Shown: positions 32,315 to 41,574 of the stretch, piece by piece
Numbering within the stretch: the first letter of the stretch is position 1
Layout: each line of letters begins with the position of its first letter
Assembly (NCBI GenBank): GCA_017307505.1
Contig: JAFKEE010000016.1
Location: 372,001 to 436,000 of the forward strand
DNA length: 64,000 bases
Direction: 5' to 3'
DNA from: Acidobacteriota bacterium
GTDB lineage: Bacteria; Acidobacteriota; Terriglobia; Bryobacterales; Bryobacteraceae
Program-made: the position numbers and the translations under genes
Notes under the pieces: generated by a model
The model's database searches: none
What the model saw: the letters and a program-made list of their open reading frames with translations, nothing else
Told to the model about the DNA's origin: nothing

Positions 32315-32358
32315 GCGGGCACCTACGCCTATCATTCATAGCCGGCGCCAGGGAGAGC

Positions 32359-33606
32359 TCAGCGCGCTGCCGGCCGGATGCGGGTGCGCCAGAGTTCACC
32401 GAAGAGGCGGAAGGCAGCGGGCATTCGGTGGCCGGAAATGCAGCGAATGACCTCCACGGCGAACCAGAGGAAATAGACCGCGGTCACGATCCAGTGAATG
32501 TGGCCGGCGACCATGCCCCACAGGGTCGGACCCGGCTGCACCGGCGACAGGATGAACTGAATGAACCAGAGGCCCAACAGCGCGCCCGCTTCCCACCAGG
32601 TCAGCATCATGTTCACCAGAAAGATCATGCCCACGAGCGACTGACCGATGGTCATCAGCAGCTCAAGCTCCTGCTGGGAGTCGAAGGTGATCGCCGAAGG
32701 AGCGCCACGGCTGATGGAGTAAATGACCGGCAGCATGGCGGCGAGGAGAGTCCACTGATTGATGTTGGAGCTCACCATGTTCATCAGGGCCATGGGTGCC
32801 CGGTCGATGGTGCGAGCCCAGTAGAAGGCGGAGACCTTTTCAGGGAACTCGCTGACAAACGGAGCTACCCACTGAACAAAGACGAAGCTGGGGATGCCGA
32901 GGACGGCGGAGAGCGCCAGCAGGCTGCCCAGGAAGGGCTCGGCGCAGAAGTAAATGAGCGCTCCACCGGCAGCGAACAGGCCAACAATCAGAAAGGTGCG
33001 GACGCCGGGGCTGGATTCGACCACGGCGCGAGGGATCCGGTCGAGCTCCTCAATCCCCTCCGGTTCCTGGGGCGGCATCTTGGACAGAATCACCAGGTAA
33101 GCCACGTAGATGGCGACGAGGACGACTGCGTCGAACAGATTCAAAGAGGACTTCGCCCAGATGAAGGTGACATAGACCAAAGGCACGAGCAGTCCCACCA
33201 CCTCGACGCAATGTTCATCGGCCAGATGAATCGCATTCAAGGCTCTCTTGTACTTGATTCGGTGAAACGCGGCGGCCGTGAAGTAGATGAGGGGCCAGCC
33301 AAGTCCAGTTAGCAGACGGAGCGCACCCGTCAGGTTGGCCAGCAGGAGCGGAACCTGTTGCTTCCAGGCAAGTACGGCTTCGACCGCGAACTCCGGAAGG
33401 GTCTGCAGCCAGGCGAGGATCGCAAGGGCGAAACCCTGAGCGATATAAAACTGGGCGGACTCGGCGGCCCAGGCAATCAACATGGCCGCAAGCAGGATCG
33501 CCGGGGCAGCCCAAAGAGCGGTGGAGGGGCCCACCTGCACGATTTCAAGCGACGCCAGGAGAAGAAAGGCGCAAGCTGGAGCTGTGACAGTATTGCGTCT
33601 ATTCAA
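32359..33606 (-). CDS. Sodium/calcium exchanger (CaCA) family membrane protein
   Basis: 415 residues with about ten membrane helices. Two alpha-repeats are visible: LQTLPEFAVEAVLAWKQQ with LLANLTGALRLL, and VAPFVSEFPEKVSAFYWART with NMVSSNINQWTLL. They match the TSLPEL...GN/SNI pattern of cation/Ca2+ exchangers, with degenerate forms. A hydrophilic loop (about 188-205) lies between. The direction and ion cannot be deduced. The start overlaps the nadB stop by 8 bases. Confidence 0.75.
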   Translation of the reverse strand: MNRRNTVTAPACAFLLLASLEIVQVGPSTALWAAPAILLAAMLIAWAAESAQFYIAQGFALAILAWLQTLPEFAVEAVLAWKQQVPLLLANLTGALRLLTGLGWPLIYFTAAAFHRIKYKRALNAIHLADEHCVEVVGLLVPLVYVTFIWAKSSLNLFDAVVLVAIYVAYLVILSKMPPQEPEGIEELDRIPRAVVESSPGVRTFLIVGLFAAGGALIYFCAEPFLGSLLALSAVLGIPSFVFVQWVAPFVSEFPEKVSAFYWARTIDRAPMALMNMVSSNINQWTLLAAMLPVIYSISRGAPSAITFDSQQELELLMTIGQSLVGMIFLVNMMLTWWEAGALLGLWFIQFILSPVQPGPTLWGMVAGHIHWIVTAVYFLWFAVEVIRCISGHRMPAAFRLFGELWRTRIRPAAR

Positions 33607-35161
33607 AATTCACCTCGCGCTGGCTGATCCGGATCCGGGAGTGCTTTTCAAAAGCCTCCACTCTCTTAGGATAGTCGGATCGGCGGTGCGCCCCGCGACT
33701 TTCTTCGCGGGCACGAGCACAGCGCGCGATTAACTGCGTGAGCGTGTGGATGTTAGCCACTTCAATATCGGCGCGGGAAACCTGTCGTTTTCGCGTTGCG
33801 GGCATGGCCCCGAGGATGGCGAGCGAGGTTGTGAGGCCGTCACCGTTGCGGATGATGCCGCAGAAATCGGTGGCGATGCGGCGCACGATCGCCTCCTTCG
33901 TCTGAGGAATCTCCAGAGGTTCGAAGCGGACACCGCGGAGCCGGGCAGAGGGGGCGGAGTCCACAATGGATTGACCCGCACGGGCACCGAAAACAACCCC
34001 TTCGAGCAGGGAATTGGACGCCAGACGGTTTGCTCCGTGAACACCGGTGCAGGCAACTTCGCCGGCGGCCCAGAGGCCGGGGATGGAAGTGCGGCCATCG
34101 AGGCCGGTCCAGACCCCGCCCATGGAGTAGTGCGCGGCTGGATGGACCGGCGCAGGTTCTTTGTCGAGATCGATGCCGTACTCCAGGCAAGTGGCATAGA
34201 TCCGCGGGAAGCGGTTTTTGACGAAGCCGGCTCCGCGGCCGGAGAGGTCCAGGAAGACGTGCGAAGCCTTCTCCCGGCGCATCTCCTCGACCATGCTGCG
34301 GGAGACGACATCGCGGGGCGCCAGTTCGCCCATCTCGTGATAGCGGCGCATGAAGCGCTCACCCTTTGAATTCAACAGATGGGCGCCTTCGCCGCGCAGC
34401 GCCTCGGAGAGCAGAAAGCGGGGCGCGCCTTCGATGTGCAGGGCAGTGGGGTGGAATTGGATGAATTCGATGTCGGATATGGTGGCTCCGGCACGCCACG
34501 CCATGGCTACCCCGTCACCGGTGGCGACATCGGGGTTGGTGGTGTCGGTGAAGACACGGCCCAACCCGCCGGTGGCGAGCAGGACGGCCTTGGCGGAGAT
34601 GGGGATGAGCGAGCCGGTGTTTTCGTCGAGGGCGACCGCTCCGACTACGGCTCCATCCTGGACAAGCAGGTCTACAACCGCCGAGAAACTGCGAAACGAG
34701 ACATTCTCAAGCGAAGCAGCCTTGTGATAGAGAGTACGGGCGATCTCCTTACCGGTGGAGTCGCCGTGCGAGTGGAGGACGCGGCTGCGGGAGTGGGCGC
34801 CTTCGCGGGCGAAGACGAGGCGGCCGCCTTCCCTGTCGAATTCGGCACCCCAGTCCATCAGTTGCTGGATGGCGGCGGGGCCTTCCTCTACGAGGACGTG
34901 GACGGCTTCGCGGTTGCAGAGCCCGTCTCCGGCGGCAAGGGTATCGGATTCGTGGAGATCGACCTCGTCATCGTCGCTGAGCGCGACGGCGATGCCGCCC
35001 TGAGCGTATTCCGAAGAGGATTCGCGGAGGCTGTCTTTGGCGACTACCAATACACGACCAGCCGGGGCGAGTGCGATGGCGGCGCGCAACCCGGCGACAC
35101 CGGCGCCTACAACCAGGTAGTCAGTCTGAATCAAGTCTGAGATGGCGCTGATAACTCCCAT
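33599..35161 (-). CDS. nadB: L-aspartate oxidase
   Basis: First step of de novo NAD synthesis: oxidises L-aspartate to iminoaspartate. It has 520 residues from the ATG at 35161, which starts the family N-terminus (the open frame continues 20 codons further). FAD motif DYLVVGAGVAGLRAAIAL, SEYAQGGIAVALS, HSHGDSTGKEI, the HPTALH block with the catalytic region LRGEGAHLLN, and HYSMGGVWTGLDGRTSIPGL (20 residues) are all typical. nadA and nadC are not in the window. The start codon lies only 14 bases from that of divergent aroB. Confidence 0.94.
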   Translation of the reverse strand: MGVISAISDLIQTDYLVVGAGVAGLRAAIALAPAGRVLVVAKDSLRESSSEYAQGGIAVALSDDDEVDLHESDTLAAGDGLCNREAVHVLVEEGPAAIQQLMDWGAEFDREGGRLVFAREGAHSRSRVLHSHGDSTGKEIARTLYHKAASLENVSFRSFSAVVDLLVQDGAVVGAVALDENTGSLIPISAKAVLLATGGLGRVFTDTTNPDVATGDGVAMAWRAGATISDIEFIQFHPTALHIEGAPRFLLSEALRGEGAHLLNSKGERFMRRYHEMGELAPRDVVSRSMVEEMRREKASHVFLDLSGRGAGFVKNRFPRIYATCLEYGIDLDKEPAPVHPAAHYSMGGVWTGLDGRTSIPGLWAAGEVACTGVHGANRLASNSLLEGVVFGARAGQSIVDSAPSARLRGVRFEPLEIPQTKEAIVRRIATDFCGIIRNGDGLTTSLAILGAMPATRKRQVSRADIEVANIHTLTQLIARCARAREESRGAHRRSDYPKRVEAFEKHSRIRISQREVNFE

Positions 35162-35175
35162 GGTACAACGAAGAT

Positions 35176-36249
35176 ATGCCTGCCTTTGCCGTGACAACAA
35201 CGGCGCACCGATATGAAGCAATCGTAGAGCGCGGAGTGCTGCGACGGCTGCGCGATTTCCTGCCGCCGAAGCACGGGAAAGTGTTTGTGGTTGCGACGGA
35301 CGACGTGTGGGAATTGCATGGTGCGGCGGTGACCACGGGCCTGGAGGGCAAGGCCTGGCACAGGCTGGTGTTCCCCGGTGGCGAAGAGCGGAAACGGTTG
35401 TCCTCGGTCGAAGCGATGGCGGATCGGATGGTGGAACTCGGAGGCGACCGGTCGAGCCTGGTGGTGGCGTTCGGCGGCGGGATCGTAAACGACCTGGGCG
35501 GATTCCTGGCTGCGATCTATATGCGCGGCATCCCGGTGATCCAGATTCCGACGACCCTGCTTTCCCAGGTGGATGCGGCCGTGGGCGGCAAAACCGGGGC
35601 GAACCTGGTGGGTGGGAAGAACCTGATTGGTTCGTTTCATCAGCCGCTGGCCGTGCTGACTGACCCGGATGTGCTGATGACCCTGCCGGAGCGTGAGTAC
35701 CGGGCCGGCCTGTTTGAGGTGATCAAGCACGGTGTAATCGCCTGCGAACCGCTGTTCCGGCTGATGCAGAATGAACAGTCGCGAGTGATGGCGCGTGAGG
35801 CCGGGGCTGTCGAGCAAATGGTCGCGGAGAGCGTCCGCATCAAATGCGAAGTGGTATCGGCGGACGAGAAGGAGATGGGGCTACGAAAGATCCTCAACTT
35901 CGGTCACACCGTGGGGCATGCGATGGAAGCGGAAACGAAATACTCCCACTTCCTGCATGGCGAGGCGGTGGGGCTGGGCATGATTGCGGCCACGCACCTG
36001 TCGAGACTGGCCGGGCGGCTGAGCGACGCGCACTCCAGGGAAATCATTGATGTTGTTCAGGCATATGGGCCATTCCCGTCGACTGCGCCGTTGAGCGCCG
36101 AGAACCTGATGCCGAGACTCGTCAAAGATAAAAAGGCAATTCAAGGGACAGTGCACTTTGTGCTGGCGACGGGGATTGGGTCGACCGAAGTAGTGCCGGG
36201 GCTGCCCGCGGACATGGTCCGCGAGGCGATCGAGTTGACGCTCGCATGA
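35176..36249 (+). CDS. aroB: 3-Dehydroquinate synthase
   Basis: Second step of the shikimate pathway (DAHP to 3-dehydroquinate), NAD- and metal-dependent, 357 residues. Key blocks are FGGGIVNDLGGFLAAIYMRG (20 residues), PTTLLSQVDAAVGGKTGANL (20 residues), GLFEVIKHGVI and NFGHTVGHAMEAET with the metal-binding histidines. The start ATG at 35176 gives the normal N-terminus. Its stop overlaps the next gene as ATGA. Confidence 0.96.
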   Translation: MPAFAVTTTAHRYEAIVERGVLRRLRDFLPPKHGKVFVVATDDVWELHGAAVTTGLEGKAWHRLVFPGGEERKRLSSVEAMADRMVELGGDRSSLVVAFGGGIVNDLGGFLAAIYMRGIPVIQIPTTLLSQVDAAVGGKTGANLVGGKNLIGSFHQPLAVLTDPDVLMTLPEREYRAGLFEVIKHGVIACEPLFRLMQNEQSRVMAREAGAVEQMVAESVRIKCEVVSADEKEMGLRKILNFGHTVGHAMEAETKYSHFLHGEAVGLGMIAATHLSRLAGRLSDAHSREIIDVVQAYGPFPSTAPLSAENLMPRLVKDKKAIQGTVHFVLATGIGSTEVVPGLPADMVREAIELTLA

Positions 36250-36995
36250 CAGCGCCGAGAGGAACGACTCCGCAAGGGACGGCGACGGAAGAACAGGCGG
36301 CGCAGTATGTGCGCGGCATGTTCGGCCAGGTGGCCGGGAAGTACGACCTGCTGAATCACCTGCTGTCGTTCCAGGTGGATCGCTACTGGCGGAACACGAC
36401 GGTGCGGCGGGTGGAACACATCCTGCGCCGGCCGGGCATGCGGGTGATGGACCTTTGCTGCGGTACCGGGGACCTGCTGCTGGCCCTGAAACAGCGCGCG
36501 TCGGACAAAACCCTGGTTCTTGGAAGCGATTTCTGCCACCCGATGTTGGTGGGGGCGGGGACCAAGGCGCGTCAGAGGAATGTTTTCACGCCGTTGTTTG
36601 AAGGAGACGGGCTGCAGCTCCCTCTGGCCGACAAATCACTCGACCTGGTGACGGTTGCCTTTGGATTCCGCAATTTTGCGAACTACCGGAAGGGTCTGAA
36701 AGAACTGCGGCGTGTGCTGAAGCCCGGCGGGATGCTAGCGATTCTGGAGTTCTCGACGCCGCCGAATCCGTTGATTCAGGGAGTGTACGGGGTCTACTCC
36801 CGGCGGATCCTGCCTATGATCGGCGGGCTGGTGTCCGGATCGAAGGAAGCGTATACCTACCTGCCGGAATCGGTCAGGAAGTTTCCGGGAGCGGAGGCCC
36901 TGGCGGCCGAGATGGAAGGCGCCGGGTATACGCGCGTGAAATTCGAACGGATGACCTTCGGGGTGGTGGCGCTGCATACGGGTCTCTCTGGATAG
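36246..36995 (+). CDS. menG: Demethylmenaquinone (or ubiquinone) methyltransferase
   Basis: 249-residue class I SAM methyltransferase of the UbiE/MenG family. VRGMFGQVAGKYDLLNHLLS is the family N-terminal motif (20 residues), VMDLCCGTGDLLLAL is the SAM-binding loop and VTVAFGFRNFANYRKGLKEL (20 residues) the second signature. It carries out the last step of menaquinone or a step of ubiquinone synthesis; Acidobacteriota generally use menaquinone, so MenG is more likely. It is coupled to aroB through a 4-base overlap, linking the shikimate pathway to quinone synthesis. Confidence 0.92.
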   Translation: MTAPRGTTPQGTATEEQAAQYVRGMFGQVAGKYDLLNHLLSFQVDRYWRNTTVRRVEHILRRPGMRVMDLCCGTGDLLLALKQRASDKTLVLGSDFCHPMLVGAGTKARQRNVFTPLFEGDGLQLPLADKSLDLVTVAFGFRNFANYRKGLKELRRVLKPGGMLAILEFSTPPNPLIQGVYGVYSRRILPMIGGLVSGSKEAYTYLPESVRKFPGAEALAAEMEGAGYTRVKFERMTFGVVALHTGLSG

Positions 36996-37034
36996 CAGCG
37001 CGTCCGGATCAGGTCCTACCGCCGGACCACTCTG

Positions 37035-37763
37035 CTACCAGCGCGTGGCATCGCGGATCACGCCGGCCATGCGCTTCGAGACGATTGCCTCCAGGCCGTT
37101 CGACATCTTCAACAACCAGCGTTTCGAGGTGAGCGGTGAGATCTTGCGGATGTGGTCTGTATTGATGATGGTGCCGCGGTGGATGCGGCGGAATTGCGGG
37201 GGCGGGAGTTTGGCTTCGAGTGTTCGTAGGGAGTGGTCCGCGTAGTAGCGGCCCTGGGCGGTGATGATTTGGACCGTGTCGCCCTCCGCCTGAAACGCGA
37301 TGACATCACTCGGATTCAGCATGTGAAGGTCGCTACCCAGGCGGCCGAGAATGCGGCGCAGGGGCTCTGCCACAGGGGGCGGTAGGGGTGGTTCCGCTTT
37401 TAGACCGGCAATCTGGGTGCGTGCCTTCTCCAGGGCGGCGGTGAGGCGCTCTTTCCGGACCGGTTTGAGCAGGTAGTCGACCGCACCCGTGTCGAAGGCC
37501 TGCAAGGCGTGTGTTTCGAAAGCGGTGACGAAGATGACGATGGGAAGCGAATCGCCGCGCAAGGTGCGAGCCACGGAGAAGCCGTCCAATCCCGGCATCT
37601 GCAGGTCGAGTAGCACCACATCGGGATGAAGACGGGCGATCTGCTCCACAGCTTCAAGTCCCGTGGAGGCTTCACCGGCGAGGCTGATGCCCGGATGTTC
37701 TTCCAACAGCTCGCGCAGGATCTGGCGGGCGATGGGCTCATCGTCGACGATCAGGACATTCAT
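37035..37763 (-). CDS. LytTR-type response regulator
   Basis: 242 residues from the ATG at 37763. The receiver domain has acidic pocket DDEP (8-10), phospho-acceptor Asp53 (VVLLDLQMPGLDG) and KPV lysine. A Pro-rich linker leads to a LytTR DNA-binding domain (about 140-240) with FRRIHRGTIINTDHIRKISP (20 residues), a typical LytTR motif. It lies 5 bases after the kinase stop and forms a two-component pair with it. Confidence 0.92.
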   Translation of the reverse strand: MNVLIVDDEPIARQILRELLEEHPGISLAGEASTGLEAVEQIARLHPDVVLLDLQMPGLDGFSVARTLRGDSLPIVIFVTAFETHALQAFDTGAVDYLLKPVRKERLTAALEKARTQIAGLKAEPPLPPPVAEPLRRILGRLGSDLHMLNPSDVIAFQAEGDTVQIITAQGRYYADHSLRTLEAKLPPPQFRRIHRGTIINTDHIRKISPLTSKRWLLKMSNGLEAIVSKRMAGVIRDATRW

Positions 37764-37768
37764 CCGGT

Positions 37769-39436
37769 TCACCAATTGAGGGGCGCATGGAAGCCGACCA
37801 CGGTTTCCCCCTGCTCCCTGTTGATTTCCAGTTTGGCAACCTGGCCATAGCGGAGTTGCAGGCGCTGGCGTACATTATCGAGGCCGACGCCCGCTCCCGC
37901 ACCGGTGGACTGGGAGAAGCCCGGACCCGTATCCTGCACGCTGACACAGAGCATGCCGTCGTCGACCCGGGTACGGACCCGGACCGTGCCGCCTTCGGGC
38001 AGAGGCGCGATGCCGTGTTTGACCGCGTTTTCCACGAGAGGTTGGACGCTGAGTACGGGAATGGGCGCGGTCTTGGTCTCGGGGGCGATGTCGAACTCAA
38101 TCTTCAGCTTTGGTCCAAGTCGGATGCTTTCGATTTCCAGATAGGCGCGGATGATCTCGAGTTCCTGTTCCAGCGCGATGGTCTGACGGTCGCCGCGCAG
38201 GAAGTAGCGGAAGATGTCGGAGAGGTTGAGGACGGTGCGGCGGGCTCCGGCGGCCTCTTTGGGAATGATGCCGTAGAGAGCATTCAGGGCGTTAAAGAGG
38301 AAGTGGGGGTGAATCTGGGCTTGAAGGGCGCGGAGTTCGGCCTGGGAGAGCAGGCGTTTGCGTTCGCTCTCGCGGTATTGTTCCAGGCGTTCGGCGGTTT
38401 GGGCCTCGAGGCGGGCAAGGATGGCAAGGTCTTCACTCAGATAGGGACGGCCACCAGCGCGCCGGCCGGGCCCCTCGGGCAGGCGCTCGGCCTCCATGAA
38501 GCGGGCAATTTCGTTCTGGGCCCATTCCTGATAAGCCTGCTCAGATTCAATGGGCTCTTTGCGGAGACGATCAAGAAGCTGATCCGGGTCGCCGCGGCGG
38601 AAGACCAGGCGGGTGAGCATGGCTTGGGCTGCTCCGCGGGCCGCGGAGAAGGCGATGAGTGCTCCGCAGGTCCCGAGAACCATGAGCGCGATCTGGCGTA
38701 CGGGCATCCGGTCATAGCGGACCCAACCGGTGCGGTGGGCCACTTCGGCAGCGCCCCAGGTAAAAAGCCCGGCCAGCAGCATGTTGGCCAGAAAGCGGAG
38801 AAAGGCGTCCAGCAGGAGGAAGCGATAATCCTGCATCAGGACGAAGACAGCCAAAGGGATGCCGGCGTGGTGCACGGCGAGTTCAGCAGGCCAGGCGTGT
38901 TCGGTTCCTTCATTGTGGAAGTGGGCGAAGGAGAGAGCAAAGAGAAAGAGCGCCATGGCGGGGATGGCCCGGCGGGCAGCAGGGGCGTTGCGGAGCAGGA
39001 AGGCCGCGCTGATGGCGGTAAGGACGGCAAAGCCGATGGCGGTCGCGGCCAGGGTGCGGCGATGCATTTCACTGACGGGGATGGGGAACCACTGTTCGCT
39101 GGCATGGAGCAGCATGGAGACTCCGCTAAAGGCATAACCGGCCCAGGCAATGGGGCGCAGGCGGCCATCGAGCAGGAGATCCAGGAGCAGCGCGGGCAGA
39201 AGACTGAGGGAGCAGGTTGTGACGACGAGCAGAAAGAAAGAGTCTGTGAAAAGGAGCGCGAGGGAGCCCGCGTTCCAGACGAGGGCCATGGCGGCGGCAG
39301 CGAGAGAGAGGCGGCTGGTGCGCAGGCGCTGGCCGGCACGGTCAAGGGTGAGGAGGACGAAGAAGATAGCGAAGATGAGGGTGCCGGCGGAGTAGCCGAG
39401 GAGGTTGGCGAGAAGAGGCTCGTGCGGCGTGTTCAT
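37769..39436 (-). CDS. LytS-type sensor histidine kinase
   Basis: 555 residues from the ATG at 39436, chosen because it overlaps the tsaC stop as ATGA. About seven to nine membrane helices fill the first ~270 residues, with a cytoplasmic linker of high charge, and then the His_kinase domain with AQIHPHFLFNALNAL as phospho-acceptor site, VQPLVENAVKHGI as N-box and VQDTGPGFS as G-box. The ligand is unknown. The regulator gene follows immediately. Confidence 0.9.
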   Translation of the reverse strand: MNTPHEPLLANLLGYSAGTLIFAIFFVLLTLDRAGQRLRTSRLSLAAAAMALVWNAGSLALLFTDSFFLLVVTTCSLSLLPALLLDLLLDGRLRPIAWAGYAFSGVSMLLHASEQWFPIPVSEMHRRTLAATAIGFAVLTAISAAFLLRNAPAARRAIPAMALFLFALSFAHFHNEGTEHAWPAELAVHHAGIPLAVFVLMQDYRFLLLDAFLRFLANMLLAGLFTWGAAEVAHRTGWVRYDRMPVRQIALMVLGTCGALIAFSAARGAAQAMLTRLVFRRGDPDQLLDRLRKEPIESEQAYQEWAQNEIARFMEAERLPEGPGRRAGGRPYLSEDLAILARLEAQTAERLEQYRESERKRLLSQAELRALQAQIHPHFLFNALNALYGIIPKEAAGARRTVLNLSDIFRYFLRGDRQTIALEQELEIIRAYLEIESIRLGPKLKIEFDIAPETKTAPIPVLSVQPLVENAVKHGIAPLPEGGTVRVRTRVDDGMLCVSVQDTGPGFSQSTGAGAGVGLDNVRQRLQLRYGQVAKLEINREQGETVVGFHAPLNW

Positions 39437-40344
39437 CGCTGTGGCGACGCGGCGCGGCGTAAGCGGTCGCGGATGCCGGACCACGCGGAATCCAAAGGTA
39501 CCTCTTCCACGGCCAGCCAGTCCAGCCCTTGTTCATCCAGCTGATGGAGGGTGGCGTAGAGTGCGGCGGCGTAGGCTTTGGGTTCGGCGGGCATGTTGAT
39601 TCCGTGCTGAAGGTAGACGCCTCGACCGGTTTTGGGCAGGTCGCCGCTGCGGATGAGGAAGAGAGGCGTGCGGGGGCTGTAGTGGCGGGCGTGCATGCCG
39701 GGCGCGGCGTGGGCGCCGGCGCCAGGGTCCGTGGCGAGATCGACGGGTCCAATGAGCTCTTCGATTTCGTCGCGCCCGATCATACCGGGGCGGAGGAGGA
39801 TGGGGCGATCCGGAACAAGGGAAAGTACGGTGGATTCGATGCCGACGGGGGTGGAGCCGCCGTCGAGGACGAGATCGACTGCGTCGCCGAGGCTCTTCCG
39901 GACATGGGCTGCGGAGGTGGGCGAGAGGCTCATGAAGCGGTTGGCGCTGGGCGCGGCGATGGGGCAACCGCTGCGGCGGATGAGTTCCAGAGCGATGGGA
40001 TGAGCCGGCATGCGGAGACCGACACTGGGGAGCCCGGCGGTGACTTCATCGGGTATATCGGGCGTTTTCGGCAGAACGAGAGTCAGCGGGCCGGGCCAAT
40101 GGCGAGCCGTGAGGAGTTCGGCGGCGCCGGGCCAGGTCGTGCAGTAGCGGCGGGCCATCTCCGGTGAGTCGACGTGAACGATGAGGGGGCTGGTGGCGGG
40201 GCGGCCTTTGGCGGCGAAGATGCGGCGGACCGCGGTGGCATCGAGAGCGTTGGCGCCGAGACCGTATACGGTTTCGGTTGGAAAGGCGACGAGGCGGCCG
40301 GCCTGGATGAGCGCGGCCGCCTGTTCCAACAGAGCTTCGTCCAT
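39433..40344 (-). CDS. tsaC: Threonylcarbamoyl-AMP synthase (Sua5/TsaC type)
   Basis: Makes threonylcarbamoyl-AMP for the t6A37 modification of ANN-decoding tRNAs. It has 303 residues: the YrdC domain (FPTETVYGLGANALDATAVR, 20 residues, and KGRPATSPLIVHV), then a linker with PGMHARHYSPRTPLFLI, typical of the Sua5 form with a C-terminal domain. Upstream prfB ends 7 bases away, so both serve translation in one operon. The kinase gene overlaps its stop. Confidence 0.93.
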   Translation of the reverse strand: MDEALLEQAAALIQAGRLVAFPTETVYGLGANALDATAVRRIFAAKGRPATSPLIVHVDSPEMARRYCTTWPGAAELLTARHWPGPLTLVLPKTPDIPDEVTAGLPSVGLRMPAHPIALELIRRSGCPIAAPSANRFMSLSPTSAAHVRKSLGDAVDLVLDGGSTPVGIESTVLSLVPDRPILLRPGMIGRDEIEELIGPVDLATDPGAGAHAAPGMHARHYSPRTPLFLIRSGDLPKTGRGVYLQHGINMPAEPKAYAAALYATLHQLDEQGLDWLAVEEVPLDSAWSGIRDRLRRAASPQR

Positions 40345-40351
40345 GTTTCGG

Positions 40352-41489
40352 TTAGTCGGCGAGGTCGTCTTTGCTGGAGTCGCCGAAGGTTTTGCCTGTT
40401 TTCTTCCACACGAGGTAGGCGTGTATCATGTCTTCCATGTCGCCGTCGAGCAGGCGGTCGACATCACCAACGGAATAGCGGGAGCGGAGGTCCTTCACCA
40501 TGCGGTAGGGCGCCAGGACGTAGGAGCGGATCTGGCTGCCGAAGTTGATGTCGGCCTTGGCGTCTTCCAGTTTCTTTTCGGCGGCCCGCCGCTTATCCAT
40601 CTCGAACTCGTAGAGCCGGGCGCGCAGTTGCTTTAGGGCCGCAGCGCGGTTCTTGTGCTGGCTACGCTCGTTCTGGCACTGGACCACAATTCCGGTGGGG
40701 ATGTGGGTGAACCGTACGGCGGATTCCGTGCGGTTGACGTGCTGGCCGCCGGCTCCGCTAGCCCGGAAGACGTCGATACGCAGGTCTTCGGTCTTAATGT
40801 CGATCTTGACGTCGTCATCGATCAGCGGGATGACGAAGACACTGGCGAAAGAGGTATGGCGGCGGGCGTTGGCATCGAATGGTGAGATACGGACGAGACG
40901 ATGGACGCCGATTTCGCTTTGGAGGAGGCCGAAGACGTTTTCGCCGTCGATTTCGACGGTAGCGGACTTGATGCCGGCACCTTCGCCTTCCAGACGGTCA
41001 GTCACCGCGGCCGAGAAGCCGTTGCGTTCGGCCCACCGGAGATACATGCGAAGGAGCATTTCCGCCCAGTCCTGGCTTTCGGTGCCGCCAGCGCCCGGAT
41101 GGATGGTGACAATCGCCCCGCAATGGTCGTTTTCCCCAGAGAGGAGCATGTTCGTCTCGAGGTGTTCAACGAGCTTGCGCAGCTTGTCGAACTCCTTGGC
41201 GAGTTCGGCCCCGACGTCTTCGCCTTCGCGTCCGAGTTCGAAGAGCGTATCGATGTCGCTGACAAGCGTCGAGACAGAACGGTCCTGCGAGACAAACGCC
41301 TCGAGGCGTTTGCGCTCCTGCATCACCTTCTGGCTGGCTTCCTGGTTATTCCAGAACCCGGGGTCAGCGATGGTCTCTTCTATGACGGCCAGTTGTTTGT
41401 TTTTTGCGGGAATGTCAAAGATAGCTCCGCACAGCTTCCGATTGCTGGCGGAGCGCAAGGTATTCCCGCTCGAGTTCGACGAGGGTCAT
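40352..41489 (-). CDS. prfB: Peptide chain release factor 2 with programmed +1 frameshift
   Basis: The first open frame starts at the ATG at 41489 (MTLVELEREYLALRQQ...) and stops after 24 codons at an in-frame TGA at 41417-41415, in the context TAT CTT TGA C. Slipping one base forward at CTT gives GAC ATT CCC, joining the main frame that runs to 40352. A Shine-Dalgarno-like CGGAG sits just before TAT CTT, as in E. coli prfB (AGGGGG TAT CTT TGA C). The class I release factor GGQ motif (SGAGGQHVNR) and the RF2 SPF motif (ISPFDANAR) are present. RF2 itself should read the TGA, giving autoregulation. Annotating from any later Met would lose the true N-terminus. Confidence 0.95.
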
Positions 41490-41574
41490 ATCTTCTATCC
41501 TACCAACGCCGGGCGGATTTCCCATTCAGTCGGTAAGTTGTGTAGACTTGGGGGGTTCGGAAAAGGATTAGGAC

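Noticed and set aside
37787-39544. Rightward open frame of about 585 codons opposite the LytS kinase
   Set aside because: Gly/Glu-rich low-complexity translation, entirely antisense to a gene with clear kinase motifs.
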